The position numbers were made by a program, and so were the translations under genes. 30,832 bases of DNA, from NCBI GenBank assembly GCA_002368955.1, contig DFDY01000071.1, positions 1-30,832 of the forward strand, in the 5' to 3' direction. This document shows, one piece after another, positions 24,445 through 30,832 of this stretch. The DNA is from Bacteroidales bacterium UBA3816. GTDB taxonomy: Bacteria > Bacteroidota > Bacteroidia > Bacteroidales > P3. The notes under the pieces were generated by a model. The model was not told where the DNA came from and did not search any database. It saw nothing but the letters and a program-made list of their open reading frames with translations. The number at the start of each line of letters is the position of its first letter. The first letter of the stretch is position 1.

Positions 24445-25536
24445 ATGAGTACCAAAAAGTATACCTTAGTCATTAACCCTGGGGCAACCTCCACCAAGGC
24501 TGCCATCTATGAGGGCGAGAACGAAGTATTCACCGAAAACATCTCCCATCCCATTGAGGAAGTGCAGAAATTTGCCGAAGTGGCCGACCAATTCGACTAC
24601 CGCAAGGGGGCCATCCTCGACATGATTAAACGTCACGGCATCGGCACCGACGAGATTGCCATCGTCATGGGTCGCGGTGGCCTCACCCGCCCCTGCGAGA
24701 GCGGCACCTACCGTGTCAACGAGCTCATGAAAAAAGAGTGTCATGAAGGTGTTCAGGGCAAACATGCCTGCAACCTTGGTGCCCTCATCGGCGACTCCAT
24801 TGCCAAAGACCTCGGACTCGACTACGCCTATATCTCAGACCCCGGCATTGTCGACGAGCGTCCCGACTTCGCCAAGATTTCCGGCCATCCCGTCTTCGAC
24901 CTCGACAGCTCCCGCGAGGGTGTCATTTGGCACTGCCTTAACCAGAAAATGACCGCCAAACTCTATGCCCGCGAACTTGGCAAGCGCTATGAGGACCTCA
25001 ACCTCATCATTGCCCACATGGGTGGCGGTGTGAGCGTAGGATGCCACGAGCATGGCCGTTGTGTCGAAGTCAACCGCGCCCTCTGCGGCCTCGGAGCCTT
25101 CTCCCCCACCCGTTGCGGCAGCATTAACTCCAGCAAACTCATCGAGGTGGCCTGCAGCGGCAAATACACCGAGGCACAGCTTAAGAAGATGGTCACTGCC
25201 GAAGGCGGATTTGTGGCCTATCTGGGCACCAACGATGCCTACGAAGTGGAGAAGAAAGCCCTTGCAGGCGATGCCAAATGCCAGCTTCTGGTCGATGCTT
25301 TCTGCTATCAGGTCTCCCTCGAAATCAGCCGTCTTGCCGCTGTGGTCAAAGGCAAGGTCGACGCCATCCTGCTCACCGGCGGCATCTCCTACAGCAAACC
25401 CTGGATGCAGCAAATCACTGAGCGTATCGATTGGATTGCCCCCGTCAAGGTCTACAAAGGCGAGAACGAAATGCTCGCCCTGGCCATCTGCGGCAAGGAA
25501 ATCCTCGACGGTGCTACTCCCAAGGAATATAAATAA
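24445..25536 (+). CDS. buk: Butyrate kinase
   Basis: The 363-residue ASKHA-fold kinase has the phosphate-1 loop VINPGATSTK (9-18), SHPIEEVQKF, the long family stretch GRGGLTRPCESGTYRVNELM, NLGALIGDSIAKDLG, and AHMGGGVSVGCHEHGR. The C-terminal LTGGISYSKPWMQQ adenosine motif completes the pattern. These separate it from acetate kinase. It interconverts butyryl phosphate plus ADP with butyrate plus ATP, and may act on branched-chain acyl phosphates. It has its own promoter and is followed by a hairpin. Its usual partner, phosphate butyryltransferase (ptb), is not adjacent, so the acyl-phosphate source must lie elsewhere in the genome. Confidence 0.94.
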   Translation: MSTKKYTLVINPGATSTKAAIYEGENEVFTENISHPIEEVQKFAEVADQFDYRKGAILDMIKRHGIGTDEIAIVMGRGGLTRPCESGTYRVNELMKKECHEGVQGKHACNLGALIGDSIAKDLGLDYAYISDPGIVDERPDFAKISGHPVFDLDSSREGVIWHCLNQKMTAKLYARELGKRYEDLNLIIAHMGGGVSVGCHEHGRCVEVNRALCGLGAFSPTRCGSINSSKLIEVACSGKYTEAQLKKMVTAEGGFVAYLGTNDAYEVEKKALAGDAKCQLLVDAFCYQVSLEISRLAAVVKGKVDAILLTGGISYSKPWMQQITERIDWIAPVKVYKGENEMLALAICGKEILDGATPKEYK

Positions 25537-25560
25537 CCGTCCCGGTCAGAACACTCTATC

Positions 25561-25596
25561 AAATAGTCGCTGCAAAACTCTTTGTGGCGACTATTT
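25561..25596. terminator. 10-bp perfect hairpin after buk
   Basis: AAATAGTCGC (25561-25570) and GCGACTATTT (25587-25596) are perfectly complementary. Inside the loop, CAAA and TTTG can add four more pairs around ACTC. It begins 24 nt after the buk stop. There is no U-run after it, so it may be an RNA-end stabiliser or factor-assisted terminator. Confidence 0.55.
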
Positions 25597-25634
25597 GCAA
25601 TAAGAAACAACTATAAAAACAATTATTTATCAAA

Positions 25635-26477
25635 ATGAAAAAAACACTCTTCATCGTACTTCTCCTTGCCGTTGGTGTCACCGCCATGGCTCAGGAGGTA
25701 ACCATCAAGCGAGGCAAGGTCACCATGTCCGAAGCCGACTACAACCTGCTCAAACAGAAAGCCGATGCCTACGAGGCCACCAAAAAAGCCCTCGACGAGA
25801 CCCTTGCCGCCTATCAGAAACAGCAGAGCATGAACGACATGTACCGTCCCATTGTGCTTAAAGACTTCAACGACTCTGCCTCCTACGCTATCGGTAAGGA
25901 CATTTACCAAAGCTGGCTCCAGCAAAACCTGGGCATCAACGGAGAGGCCGCCGGTCAGTCTATGATTGACTGCTACAAAGGCCAGAACACCTGGACCAAC
26001 GAGATGATGCGTCCTCTGCTCAATCGTTTCCAGCAGGAGTTCGAGAAACGCCAGCGTGCCGAGCAAGACAAGATGATGGCCAGCAAGGACGAGAACATCG
26101 ACAAAGGCAAGAAATTCCTTCAGGAAAACGCCCTCAACAAGTCCATCTATACCACTAAAAGCGGCCTTCAGTACAAGATTGTCAAGAAAGGCAACGGCAA
26201 GAAACCCAAGGCCACCGACCGCGTTCGTGTCCACTATACCGGCACCCTCATCGATGGTACTAAGTTCGACAGCAGTGTCGACCGCGGCGAACCCGCCGAG
26301 TTCCCGCTGAACGCCGTCATCCCCGGCTGGACCGAAGGCCTACAGCTTATGGACGAAGGCTCTAAATATATCCTCTACATCCCCTATAACCTCGGTTACG
26401 GTGAACAGCCCGTAGGCTCCATTCCTCCAGGTTCTACCCTCATCTTCGAAGTGGAACTTATCGAAATCCTCAAATAA
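25635..26477 (+). CDS. FKBP-type peptidyl-prolyl isomerase, exported
   Basis: The 280-residue protein has a signal peptide (MKKTLFIVLLLAVGVTAMAQ) with no lipobox. A helical N-terminal dimerisation/chaperone region spans about 50-170, including SYAIGKDIYQSWLQQNLG. A C-terminal FKBP domain follows (about 190-280): VRVHYTGTLIDGTKFDSS, FPLNAVIPGWTEGLQLM, YIPYNLGYGE and PPGSTLIFEVELIEI. These are the normal active-site elements of Mip/FkpA-like isomerases. It should assist periplasmic protein folding. aroC starts 11 bp after its stop, suggesting a transcript running on to aroC and beyond. Confidence 0.94.
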   Translation: MKKTLFIVLLLAVGVTAMAQEVTIKRGKVTMSEADYNLLKQKADAYEATKKALDETLAAYQKQQSMNDMYRPIVLKDFNDSASYAIGKDIYQSWLQQNLGINGEAAGQSMIDCYKGQNTWTNEMMRPLLNRFQQEFEKRQRAEQDKMMASKDENIDKGKKFLQENALNKSIYTTKSGLQYKIVKKGNGKKPKATDRVRVHYTGTLIDGTKFDSSVDRGEPAEFPLNAVIPGWTEGLQLMDEGSKYILYIPYNLGYGEQPVGSIPPGSTLIFEVELIEILK

Positions 26478-26488
26478 CTCACACTTCA

Positions 26489-27409
26489 ATGAATAGCATC
26501 GGCAACACCTTCCGGCTGACCACCTTTGGCGAATCTCACGGTCCCGCCGTGGGGGGCATCATCGACGGCTGCCCAGCCGGGAAGGTGTTGGACTTTGCCT
26601 TCATCCAGCAGGAACTACTCCGCCGCCGCGACGGCGACACCCCCTCCACCCTCACCACCACCCGCCGTGAGACCGACCAGGTGGAGTGGCTCAGCGGCCT
26701 TTTCGAAGGCCGCACCCTCGGCACCCCCATCGCCTTCTTGGTGCGCAATCAGGACTGCCGTCCCGCCGACTACGACCAGCTGCGTGACTGTTTCCGCCCC
26801 GGCCATGCCGACTACACCTACCAGCAGAAATACGGCCACCGCGACCATCGCGGAGGTGGGCGTGCCTCTGGACGTGAGACCGTGACCCGTGTCATAGCGG
26901 GGGCCATCGCCAAGCAACTGCTCCGCGACCAGGGCATCTCTTTCTCCTCTACCATTAGTGGAAGACAAATCACTTGCACCATTCAAGGACTTCGCGCCGG
27001 AGTGGGCGACCCTGTCTTCGACCGGCTCAATGCTCGGTTGGGCTTTGCCGAACTGTCCATTCCCTCCGCCATGGCCTTCTCTGTGGGCGACCCTGCCGAC
27101 AGCTATCAGTTGCCGCCAGACCAGTTCCCAGATGCCTGGCAGCCCCAAGGCCATGCCAACCAGCTAACCCACACCAACCACTGCGGTGGCATCCAAGGCG
27201 GCATCAGCAACGGCATGCCTGTCGTCTTCCATGTGGGCTTCCACCTTCCCGTCACCCAACCCGACGGCATGGTTTGCCGACGGCCTGACGGCTCCCTCGT
27301 CACCATCATGCCCCACGGCCGCCACGACCGCGACCACCTCACCCGTCTCCCGGTCATCGTCGAAGCCATGGCTGCACTAACTGTGGCCGACCTCACAACC
27401 CTAACCTAA
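26489..27409 (+). CDS. aroC: Chorismate synthase, shortened
   Basis: Converts 5-enolpyruvylshikimate-3-phosphate to chorismate using reduced FMN. Signature elements are present: FGESHG with His17, RPGHADYTYQQKYGHRDHRG with His106, GGGRASGRET, THTNHCGGIQGGISNG and the C-terminal R278-H279-D280 followed by VIVEAMAAL. The length is only 306 residues against about 350-360 usually. By comparison with remembered Bacteroides AroC, about 45-50 residues are missing between ISFSST and ISGRQITC (about residue 152-160), where normal enzymes carry the CPDP/GDSIGG-type segment. The usual RHDPC motif reads RHDRDH, and the C-terminus ends soon after. The frame is intact, so this may be a compact variant or a decaying enzyme. 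It lies between the FKBP and DUF4369 genes. Confidence 0.88.
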   Translation: MNSIGNTFRLTTFGESHGPAVGGIIDGCPAGKVLDFAFIQQELLRRRDGDTPSTLTTTRRETDQVEWLSGLFEGRTLGTPIAFLVRNQDCRPADYDQLRDCFRPGHADYTYQQKYGHRDHRGGGRASGRETVTRVIAGAIAKQLLRDQGISFSSTISGRQITCTIQGLRAGVGDPVFDRLNARLGFAELSIPSAMAFSVGDPADSYQLPPDQFPDAWQPQGHANQLTHTNHCGGIQGGISNGMPVVFHVGFHLPVTQPDGMVCRRPDGSLVTIMPHGRHDRDHLTRLPVIVEAMAALTVADLTTLT

Positions 27410-27435
27410 ATATATCTTTCCGAACAACGAAAAAC

Positions 27436-28194
27436 ATGAAAAAACACAACAACTATCTTTTCGCCACATTACTGCTGTCCGTGTTGCTCCTTGCATCCTG
27501 TGGCCAAAAAAACAATATCACCATCGAAGGCACCCTCGACAACGGTGCCGGCAAGACAATCTATATCGAAGAGATGAGCCCCGAGTCCACTATCTTCCTC
27601 GACTCCGTCACCCTCGACAAAAAAGGCCACTTCAAGTTCAGCTATGCCATGCCTTATAAGACCTTCTACACCGTCCATGTCTCTGACGATGACTACGTAG
27701 TCCTACTGCCCGACGAGGGTACCACTATCAGCATGACAGGCAGCTACGATTCCCTCTCCCTCACCTATCGCATTCAGGGCAACGACGATTCTCAACTCCT
27801 CTGGCAGTTGCAGGACTACACCAACATCGGCACCCGTGCCCTGCGCCAAATTGTGGCCATCGACCGTCACAACATGGACCTCCTTGAGCAAGGCGAAATC
27901 TCGCAGCAGCAGTACGACCAGGCCCACAATTATACCGACTCACTCTACCTTGCCACTTTCTCCGAGCAGCAGCAATACGTCGTCCGCTTCATCGAGGACA
28001 ACCTAGGCTCTTTGTCCACCCTCATCGCTCTCTACAAGCCCTTCAACAATCGCCCCCTCATCAATCCCGAAGACAGTTTCGAATTCTACGAAGGCGTGCT
28101 AGAAGGCCTGGAGGCCTACCTGCCCGACAACCCTCATACCCTCAGCTTCAAAAACCTTGTCGAGCACACCCGCTTCCAATATGCCCGGCAGTAA
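27436..28194 (+). CDS. DUF4369 lipoprotein without a thioredoxin domain
   Basis: The 252-residue product has a lipoprotein signal (lipobox LLASC, Cys22) followed by a beta-rich DUF4369 domain (about 28-125): ITIEGTLDNGAGKTIYIEEM, FLDSVTLDKKGHFKFSY and DYVVLLPDEGTTISMTGSY. A helical part (about 130-250) contains QQQYVVRFIEDNLGSLSTL. In most Bacteroidota proteins this architecture continues into a TlpA-like thioredoxin domain with CxxC; here the sequence stops after KNLVEHTRFQYARQ, with no such domain and no following CxxC frame. It may bind a ligand or partner without redox activity. Its 3' end overlaps the lpxH-like start. Confidence 0.85.
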   Translation: MKKHNNYLFATLLLSVLLLASCGQKNNITIEGTLDNGAGKTIYIEEMSPESTIFLDSVTLDKKGHFKFSYAMPYKTFYTVHVSDDDYVVLLPDEGTTISMTGSYDSLSLTYRIQGNDDSQLLWQLQDYTNIGTRALRQIVAIDRHNMDLLEQGEISQQQYDQAHNYTDSLYLATFSEQQQYVVRFIEDNLGSLSTLIALYKPFNNRPLINPEDSFEFYEGVLEGLEAYLPDNPHTLSFKNLVEHTRFQYARQ

Positions 28195-28945
28195 GCTATA
28201 CTTTGTCACCGATGCCCACCTGGGAGCAGGAGAAGACTCGCACCAACGCGAGTTGGAACTATGCGCTTTCCTCGACAGCATCCGTCACGATGCCGCCATG
28301 GTGGTCTTCTTGGGTGACATGTTCGACTTCTGGTTCACATACCGCCATGTGGTGCCCCGCGGCTATGTCCGCCTACTGGGCCGCATGGCCGAGCTGGCCG
28401 ATGCCGGGGTTGAGCTGCATTTCTTCATAGGCAACCACGACATGTGGCTCTTCGACTACCTCAGCAGCCAAATGAACATCACCATGCACGACGACCCTAC
28501 CACACTTCATTTCGATGGCAAGAAATTTCTCGTCGGCCACGGTGATGGGCTGGGCCACTTAGACCGCCGCTACGACTGCCTGCGCCGAGTCTTCCGCTGC
28601 CGTCTCAACCAGCGCCTATTTGCCCTCTTGCCCGAATGGATGACCTTTGGCGTGGCCCTTGGATGGAGCGGAAGCAGCCGTAAAGGCCATATCAAGAAGA
28701 ACCCCACCATCTTTGAATATCAGGGCGACGACCGCGAAGGAATAGTCCTTTACTGCAAGCAACGACTCAGCCAAGAGCCATTTGACTACTGTGTCTTCGG
28801 TCACCGCCACACACCCCTTGTCCGCACCATCCAGTCCTCTAGCGGCAACCAGTCCACCTACGTCAACGTCGGCGACTGGCTCCTCCACCGCAACTATGCT
28901 GTCTACTCCGACGGCCAAATCACTCTACACGACTGGCAGACATAA
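28181..28945 (+). CDS. lpxH: LpxH-like UDP-2,3-diacylglucosamine hydrolase
   Basis: A calcineurin-type metallophosphoesterase of 254 residues from the ATG at 28181, which overlaps the upstream stop by 14 nt; a frame from 28157 would only add eight unlikely residues. Metal ligands are seen in order: D11-x-H13 (TDAHLG), D46 in GDMFDFW, N85-H86-D87 (GNHDMW), GHGDG, and the paired His of FGHRHTP. The GDMFDFWF and GHGDGLG motifs fit the LpxH branch used for lipid A synthesis in Bacteroidota, cleaving UDP-diacylglucosamine to lipid X and UMP at the membrane. A general LpxH-like phosphoesterase role cannot be excluded. Confidence 0.88.
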   Translation: MPGSKLYFVTDAHLGAGEDSHQRELELCAFLDSIRHDAAMVVFLGDMFDFWFTYRHVVPRGYVRLLGRMAELADAGVELHFFIGNHDMWLFDYLSSQMNITMHDDPTTLHFDGKKFLVGHGDGLGHLDRRYDCLRRVFRCRLNQRLFALLPEWMTFGVALGWSGSSRKGHIKKNPTIFEYQGDDREGIVLYCKQRLSQEPFDYCVFGHRHTPLVRTIQSSSGNQSTYVNVGDWLLHRNYAVYSDGQITLHDWQT

Positions 28946-29087
28946 GGGTACACCATCGCTTGACATTATGAAGTAGGTTTTTGCACCGTTGTTCTTTTGA
29001 GTGCTGTTTATGGAACTTCGGCAGGCTCTGAGGAACTACACATAGAAATGTTAAGATGAAGTCCTAAATTCAAATAATAAACAACCA

Positions 29088-29837
29088 ATGAAACGCAATT
29101 TATTAATCGTGGTTGGTATAGCATTGCTGATGACCACCACCGGATGCAAAAAAGAAGAAACAAAAGTCAAACACCTGACTAAAATCTATTCGACCATGAC
29201 GGCCACAATGAATGGAACCGTTATATCTGAAATAGAGCGTTTCCTCCAAGAGGAGTGGACCTGGGATGGCGACAAACTGACCACAAGAAAGCACTTCAAC
29301 TCAGACGGCGAACTGAGAAGTATATCCACATTAAGCTACACTGACGGACAATTGACTAAAGTGGAAGACGTCATCCAGGGCACAAACGAAATCTATCGTC
29401 TCGATATCAAATACGATGATAAAAATAAAGTAATCTCCACAAAAGAATACAAAGATGACGTTCTTTTCCTTACCTATAACTACGAATACAACGGATCTGA
29501 CAAAATATCAAAATTCACGAAAATCCATACGGTCAATGGCTCTTCTGATACGAGTATCTACGATGTGGAATGGACTGGGAACAACATCACCCGCATCAAC
29601 TGCCCCGGCAAAGACTCCTGTTCATACACCTACGACAATAACCCCAACCCCTTTATTGGCATTATTGAAAGCAACAATGCCTACTCATGGGCTTCGAAGA
29701 ACAACGCTATTTCCGTTGATGGCAATAACCGCCAATTCACCTATGACAATGACGGTTGGCCAATTAAAATTGAAATAGAAACCGGCGCTGGCGCTTATAG
29801 CATTTCATCAACAACCGAGTATGAATACGACCGCTAG
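29088..29837 (+). CDS. Hypothetical lipoprotein with YD-like strands
   Basis: The 249-residue protein has a lipoprotein signal (lipobox TTTGC, Cys20) and a Lys/Glu-rich start to the mature chain. The rest is a run of short beta-hairpin-like units with Tyr and Asp turns: DGELRSISTLSYTDGQLT, YDDKNKVISTKEY, YNGSDKISK, YDVEWTGNNITRI, YDNDGWPIKIEIE. This resembles DUF4595-type or YD-repeat-like secreted proteins of Bacteroidales, but I cannot assign it firmly. Base composition is more A/T-rich than in neighbouring genes (for example around 29400-29470), suggesting recent gain or weak selection. It is a single-gene unit with a strong hairpin 57 nt after the stop. No catalytic residues are evident. 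Confidence 0.75.
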   Translation: MKRNLLIVVGIALLMTTTGCKKEETKVKHLTKIYSTMTATMNGTVISEIERFLQEEWTWDGDKLTTRKHFNSDGELRSISTLSYTDGQLTKVEDVIQGTNEIYRLDIKYDDKNKVISTKEYKDDVLFLTYNYEYNGSDKISKFTKIHTVNGSSDTSIYDVEWTGNNITRINCPGKDSCSYTYDNNPNPFIGIIESNNAYSWASKNNAISVDGNNRQFTYDNDGWPIKIEIETGAGAYSISSTTEYEYDR

Positions 29838-29894
29838 TCTTCAGTAGCAACTACTCCATTAGGTGACAATTGGCCACCTATATCATTCCATAAA

Positions 29895-29922
29895 AACGTC
29901 CACCCACATCTAGGTGGACGTT
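29895..29922 (+). terminator. Hairpin after the 29088 lipoprotein gene
   Basis: AACGTCCACC (29895-29904) and GGTGGACGTT (29913-29922) form a perfect 10-bp stem with an 8-nt loop, 57 nt after the stop codon. It is followed by ATTAGC, not a U-run, so it is a probable rather than certain terminator. Confidence 0.55.
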
Positions 29923-29941
29923 ATTAGCTATCAAACAGACT

Positions 29942-29960
29942 CTTTCACTCTCAGTGAAAG
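29942..29960. repeat. 8-bp perfect hairpin
   Basis: CTTTCACT (29942-29949) and AGTGAAAG (29953-29960) pair around a CTC loop. It sits between the lipoprotein hairpin and the clpB terminator, giving three stem-loops within about 130 bp between convergent genes. Confidence 0.5.
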
Positions 29961-29986
29961 GCAAATATATTTTGGTTTAACTGAAT

Positions 29987-30026
29987 AAAAAAAAGAGGAC
30001 ATCGCGCGGTGGCGGGATGTCCTCTT
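29987..30026 (-). terminator. Intrinsic terminator of clpB
   Basis: A perfect 11-bp stem (29993-30003 with 30016-30026, 12-nt loop) follows the clpB stop on the minus strand by 23 nt. It runs straight into eight U residues (the A-run at 29987-29994 on the plus strand). This is the clearest rho-independent terminator in the window. Confidence 0.9.
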
Positions 30027-30049
30027 GTGGTAGCTGGACAAAGTAGTCG

Positions 30050-30832
30050 TTACTGGTGGCTTACCTTGTTCTGCGGGTTGTAGAAAACGAACTGGCCGTC
30101 TATGACATCTATGACGATGGTGTCGCTGGTCTTAATGCGGTCTTCCAATATCTGACGCGAGAGTTCGTTGAGGATTTCGCGCTGGATGACGCGTTTAACG
30201 GGTCGGGCACCCATAGCGGGATCGTAGCCGATGTCGGCCAGGTGGTCCAGTGCCTCATCGGTGGCGGTGATGAGGACGTCATTCTTCTCCAGCATCTTGG
30301 CTACGAGATTCAGCTGAATCTTCACCACTTCGCGTATCTGGGTCTTGGTGAGCGGACGGAACATGATAATTTCGTCGATACGGTTGAGGAACTCGGGACG
30401 CAGGTGCTGTTTCAGCAGCTCCATCACGGCATTCTTGGTCTCGGTGAGCTCATAGTCGGTGAAACTGTCGTTGCCTTCCAGTCGCTCGCGGATGAGGTCG
30501 CTGCCCATGTTGGAGGTCATAATGATGATGGTGTTCTTGAAGTCGGCCACGCGGCCCTTGTTGTCGGTCAGTCGGCCATCTTCCAGCACCTGCAGCAGGA
30601 TGTTGAAGACATCGGGGTGGGCCTTCTCAATCTCGTCGAAGAGGACGATGCTATACGGTTTGCGGCGCACGGCCTCGGTGAGTTGGCCGCTCTCGTCGTA
30701 GCCCACATATCCCGGAGGCGCTCCAATGAGGCGCGAGACACTGTGACGCTCCTGGTACTCGCTCATGTCAATACGCACCATCATGTCCTCGTCGTCGAAC
30801 ATCACCTCGGCCAGGGCCTTGGCCAGCTCGGT
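30050..30832 (-). CDS. clpB: ClpB disaggregase, C-terminal part
   Basis: The gene continues past the right edge; about 261 C-terminal residues are present. The visible part is the second AAA+ domain just after its Walker A (the first residues are TELAKALAE). It shows the pore loop GAPPGYVGYDESGQLTEAVR, Walker B VLFDEIEKAHPDVF, sensor 1 IIIMTSNMGSD, arginine finger LRPEFLNRIDEIIMFRPL, and sensor 2 GARPVKRVIQREI. This matches ClpB, which with DnaK rescues aggregated proteins, better than ClpA or ClpC: no ClpP-binding IGF-type loop is seen in this segment, and the C-terminus is short. An internal GTG could be mistaken for a start, but the frame is open to the window edge. Confidence 0.94.
   Translation of the reverse strand, partial: TELAKALAEVMFDDEDMMVRIDMSEYQERHSVSRLIGAPPGYVGYDESGQLTEAVRRKPYSIVLFDEIEKAHPDVFNILLQVLEDGRLTDNKGRVADFKNTIIIMTSNMGSDLIRERLEGNDSFTDYELTETKNAVMELLKQHLRPEFLNRIDEIIMFRPLTKTQIREVVKIQLNLVAKMLEKNDVLITATDEALDHLADIGYDPAMGARPVKRVIQREILNELSRQILEDRIKTSDTIVIDVIDGQFVFYNPQNKVSHQ

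Noticed and set aside
1..30832. Defence system, prophage or intact insertion sequence
   Set aside because: No transposase, integrase, restriction, toxin-antitoxin or phage genes were recognised; gene order is mostly housekeeping.

Overview
The window is chromosomal DNA from a member of the Bacteroidales (Bacteroidota), probably an uncultured gut, oral or rumen-type lineage. The reasons are a secreted protein with a type IX secretion (T9SS) type-B sorting domain, a GldB-like lipoprotein, DUF1573, DUF349 and DUF4369 proteins, the long Bacteroidota form of NusB, promoters of the TTTG-N19-TAnnTTTG type, and near absence of Shine-Dalgarno sequences. No CRISPR array, tRNA, rRNA, phage module or intact insertion sequence was recognised.

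Layout. 1-265 is a palindrome-rich non-coding stretch. 266-700 (-) is a small lipoprotein and 941-5806 (+) a 1621-residue multidomain T9SS cargo protein. 6020-6529 (+) is an orphan acidic protein. 6571-13064 (-) is a housekeeping cluster read as leuS, nusB, DUF1573 lipoprotein, yajC, ybbR-like, coaE. 13065-13884 has no intact gene but holds decayed coding-like fragments, an 11-bp tandem duplication and a perfect AT-rich palindrome. 13885-20220 (+) reads DUF349 protein, GldB-like lipoprotein, LtaS/MdoB-like phosphoglycerol transferase homologue, diacylglycerol kinase, YciH/SUI1. 20224-22539 (-) is an envelope group: MltD-like transglycosylase, DivIC/FtsB, NlpC/P60 lipoprotein. 22914-24177 (+) is thioredoxin plus a DUF58 protein; 24445-25536 (+) a stand-alone butyrate kinase. 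25635-28945 (+) is FKBP isomerase, a shortened chorismate synthase, a DUF4369 lipoprotein and an LpxH-like hydrolase. 29088-29837 (+) is an AT-richer lipoprotein, and the window ends inside clpB (-), which has a clear intrinsic terminator.

How the genes work together. Most are core functions: translation (leuS, yciH), transcription (nusB), protein export (yajC), cofactor and aromatic synthesis (coaE, aroC), cell wall and division (mltD, divIC, NlpC/P60), lipid A (lpxH) and proteostasis (FKBP, clpB). The most suggestive module is gldB-like, ltaS-like and DAG kinase: an enzyme expected to release diacylglycerol from phosphatidylglycerol lies directly upstream of the kinase that could recycle it, and is start-stop coupled to a T9SS-associated lipoprotein.

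The most unusual observations are a chorismate synthase lacking about 50 internal residues, the decayed region at 13.2-13.7 kb, the four-hairpin array at the left edge, and several genes whose only plausible start is TTG. I see no clearly new defence or mobile system.
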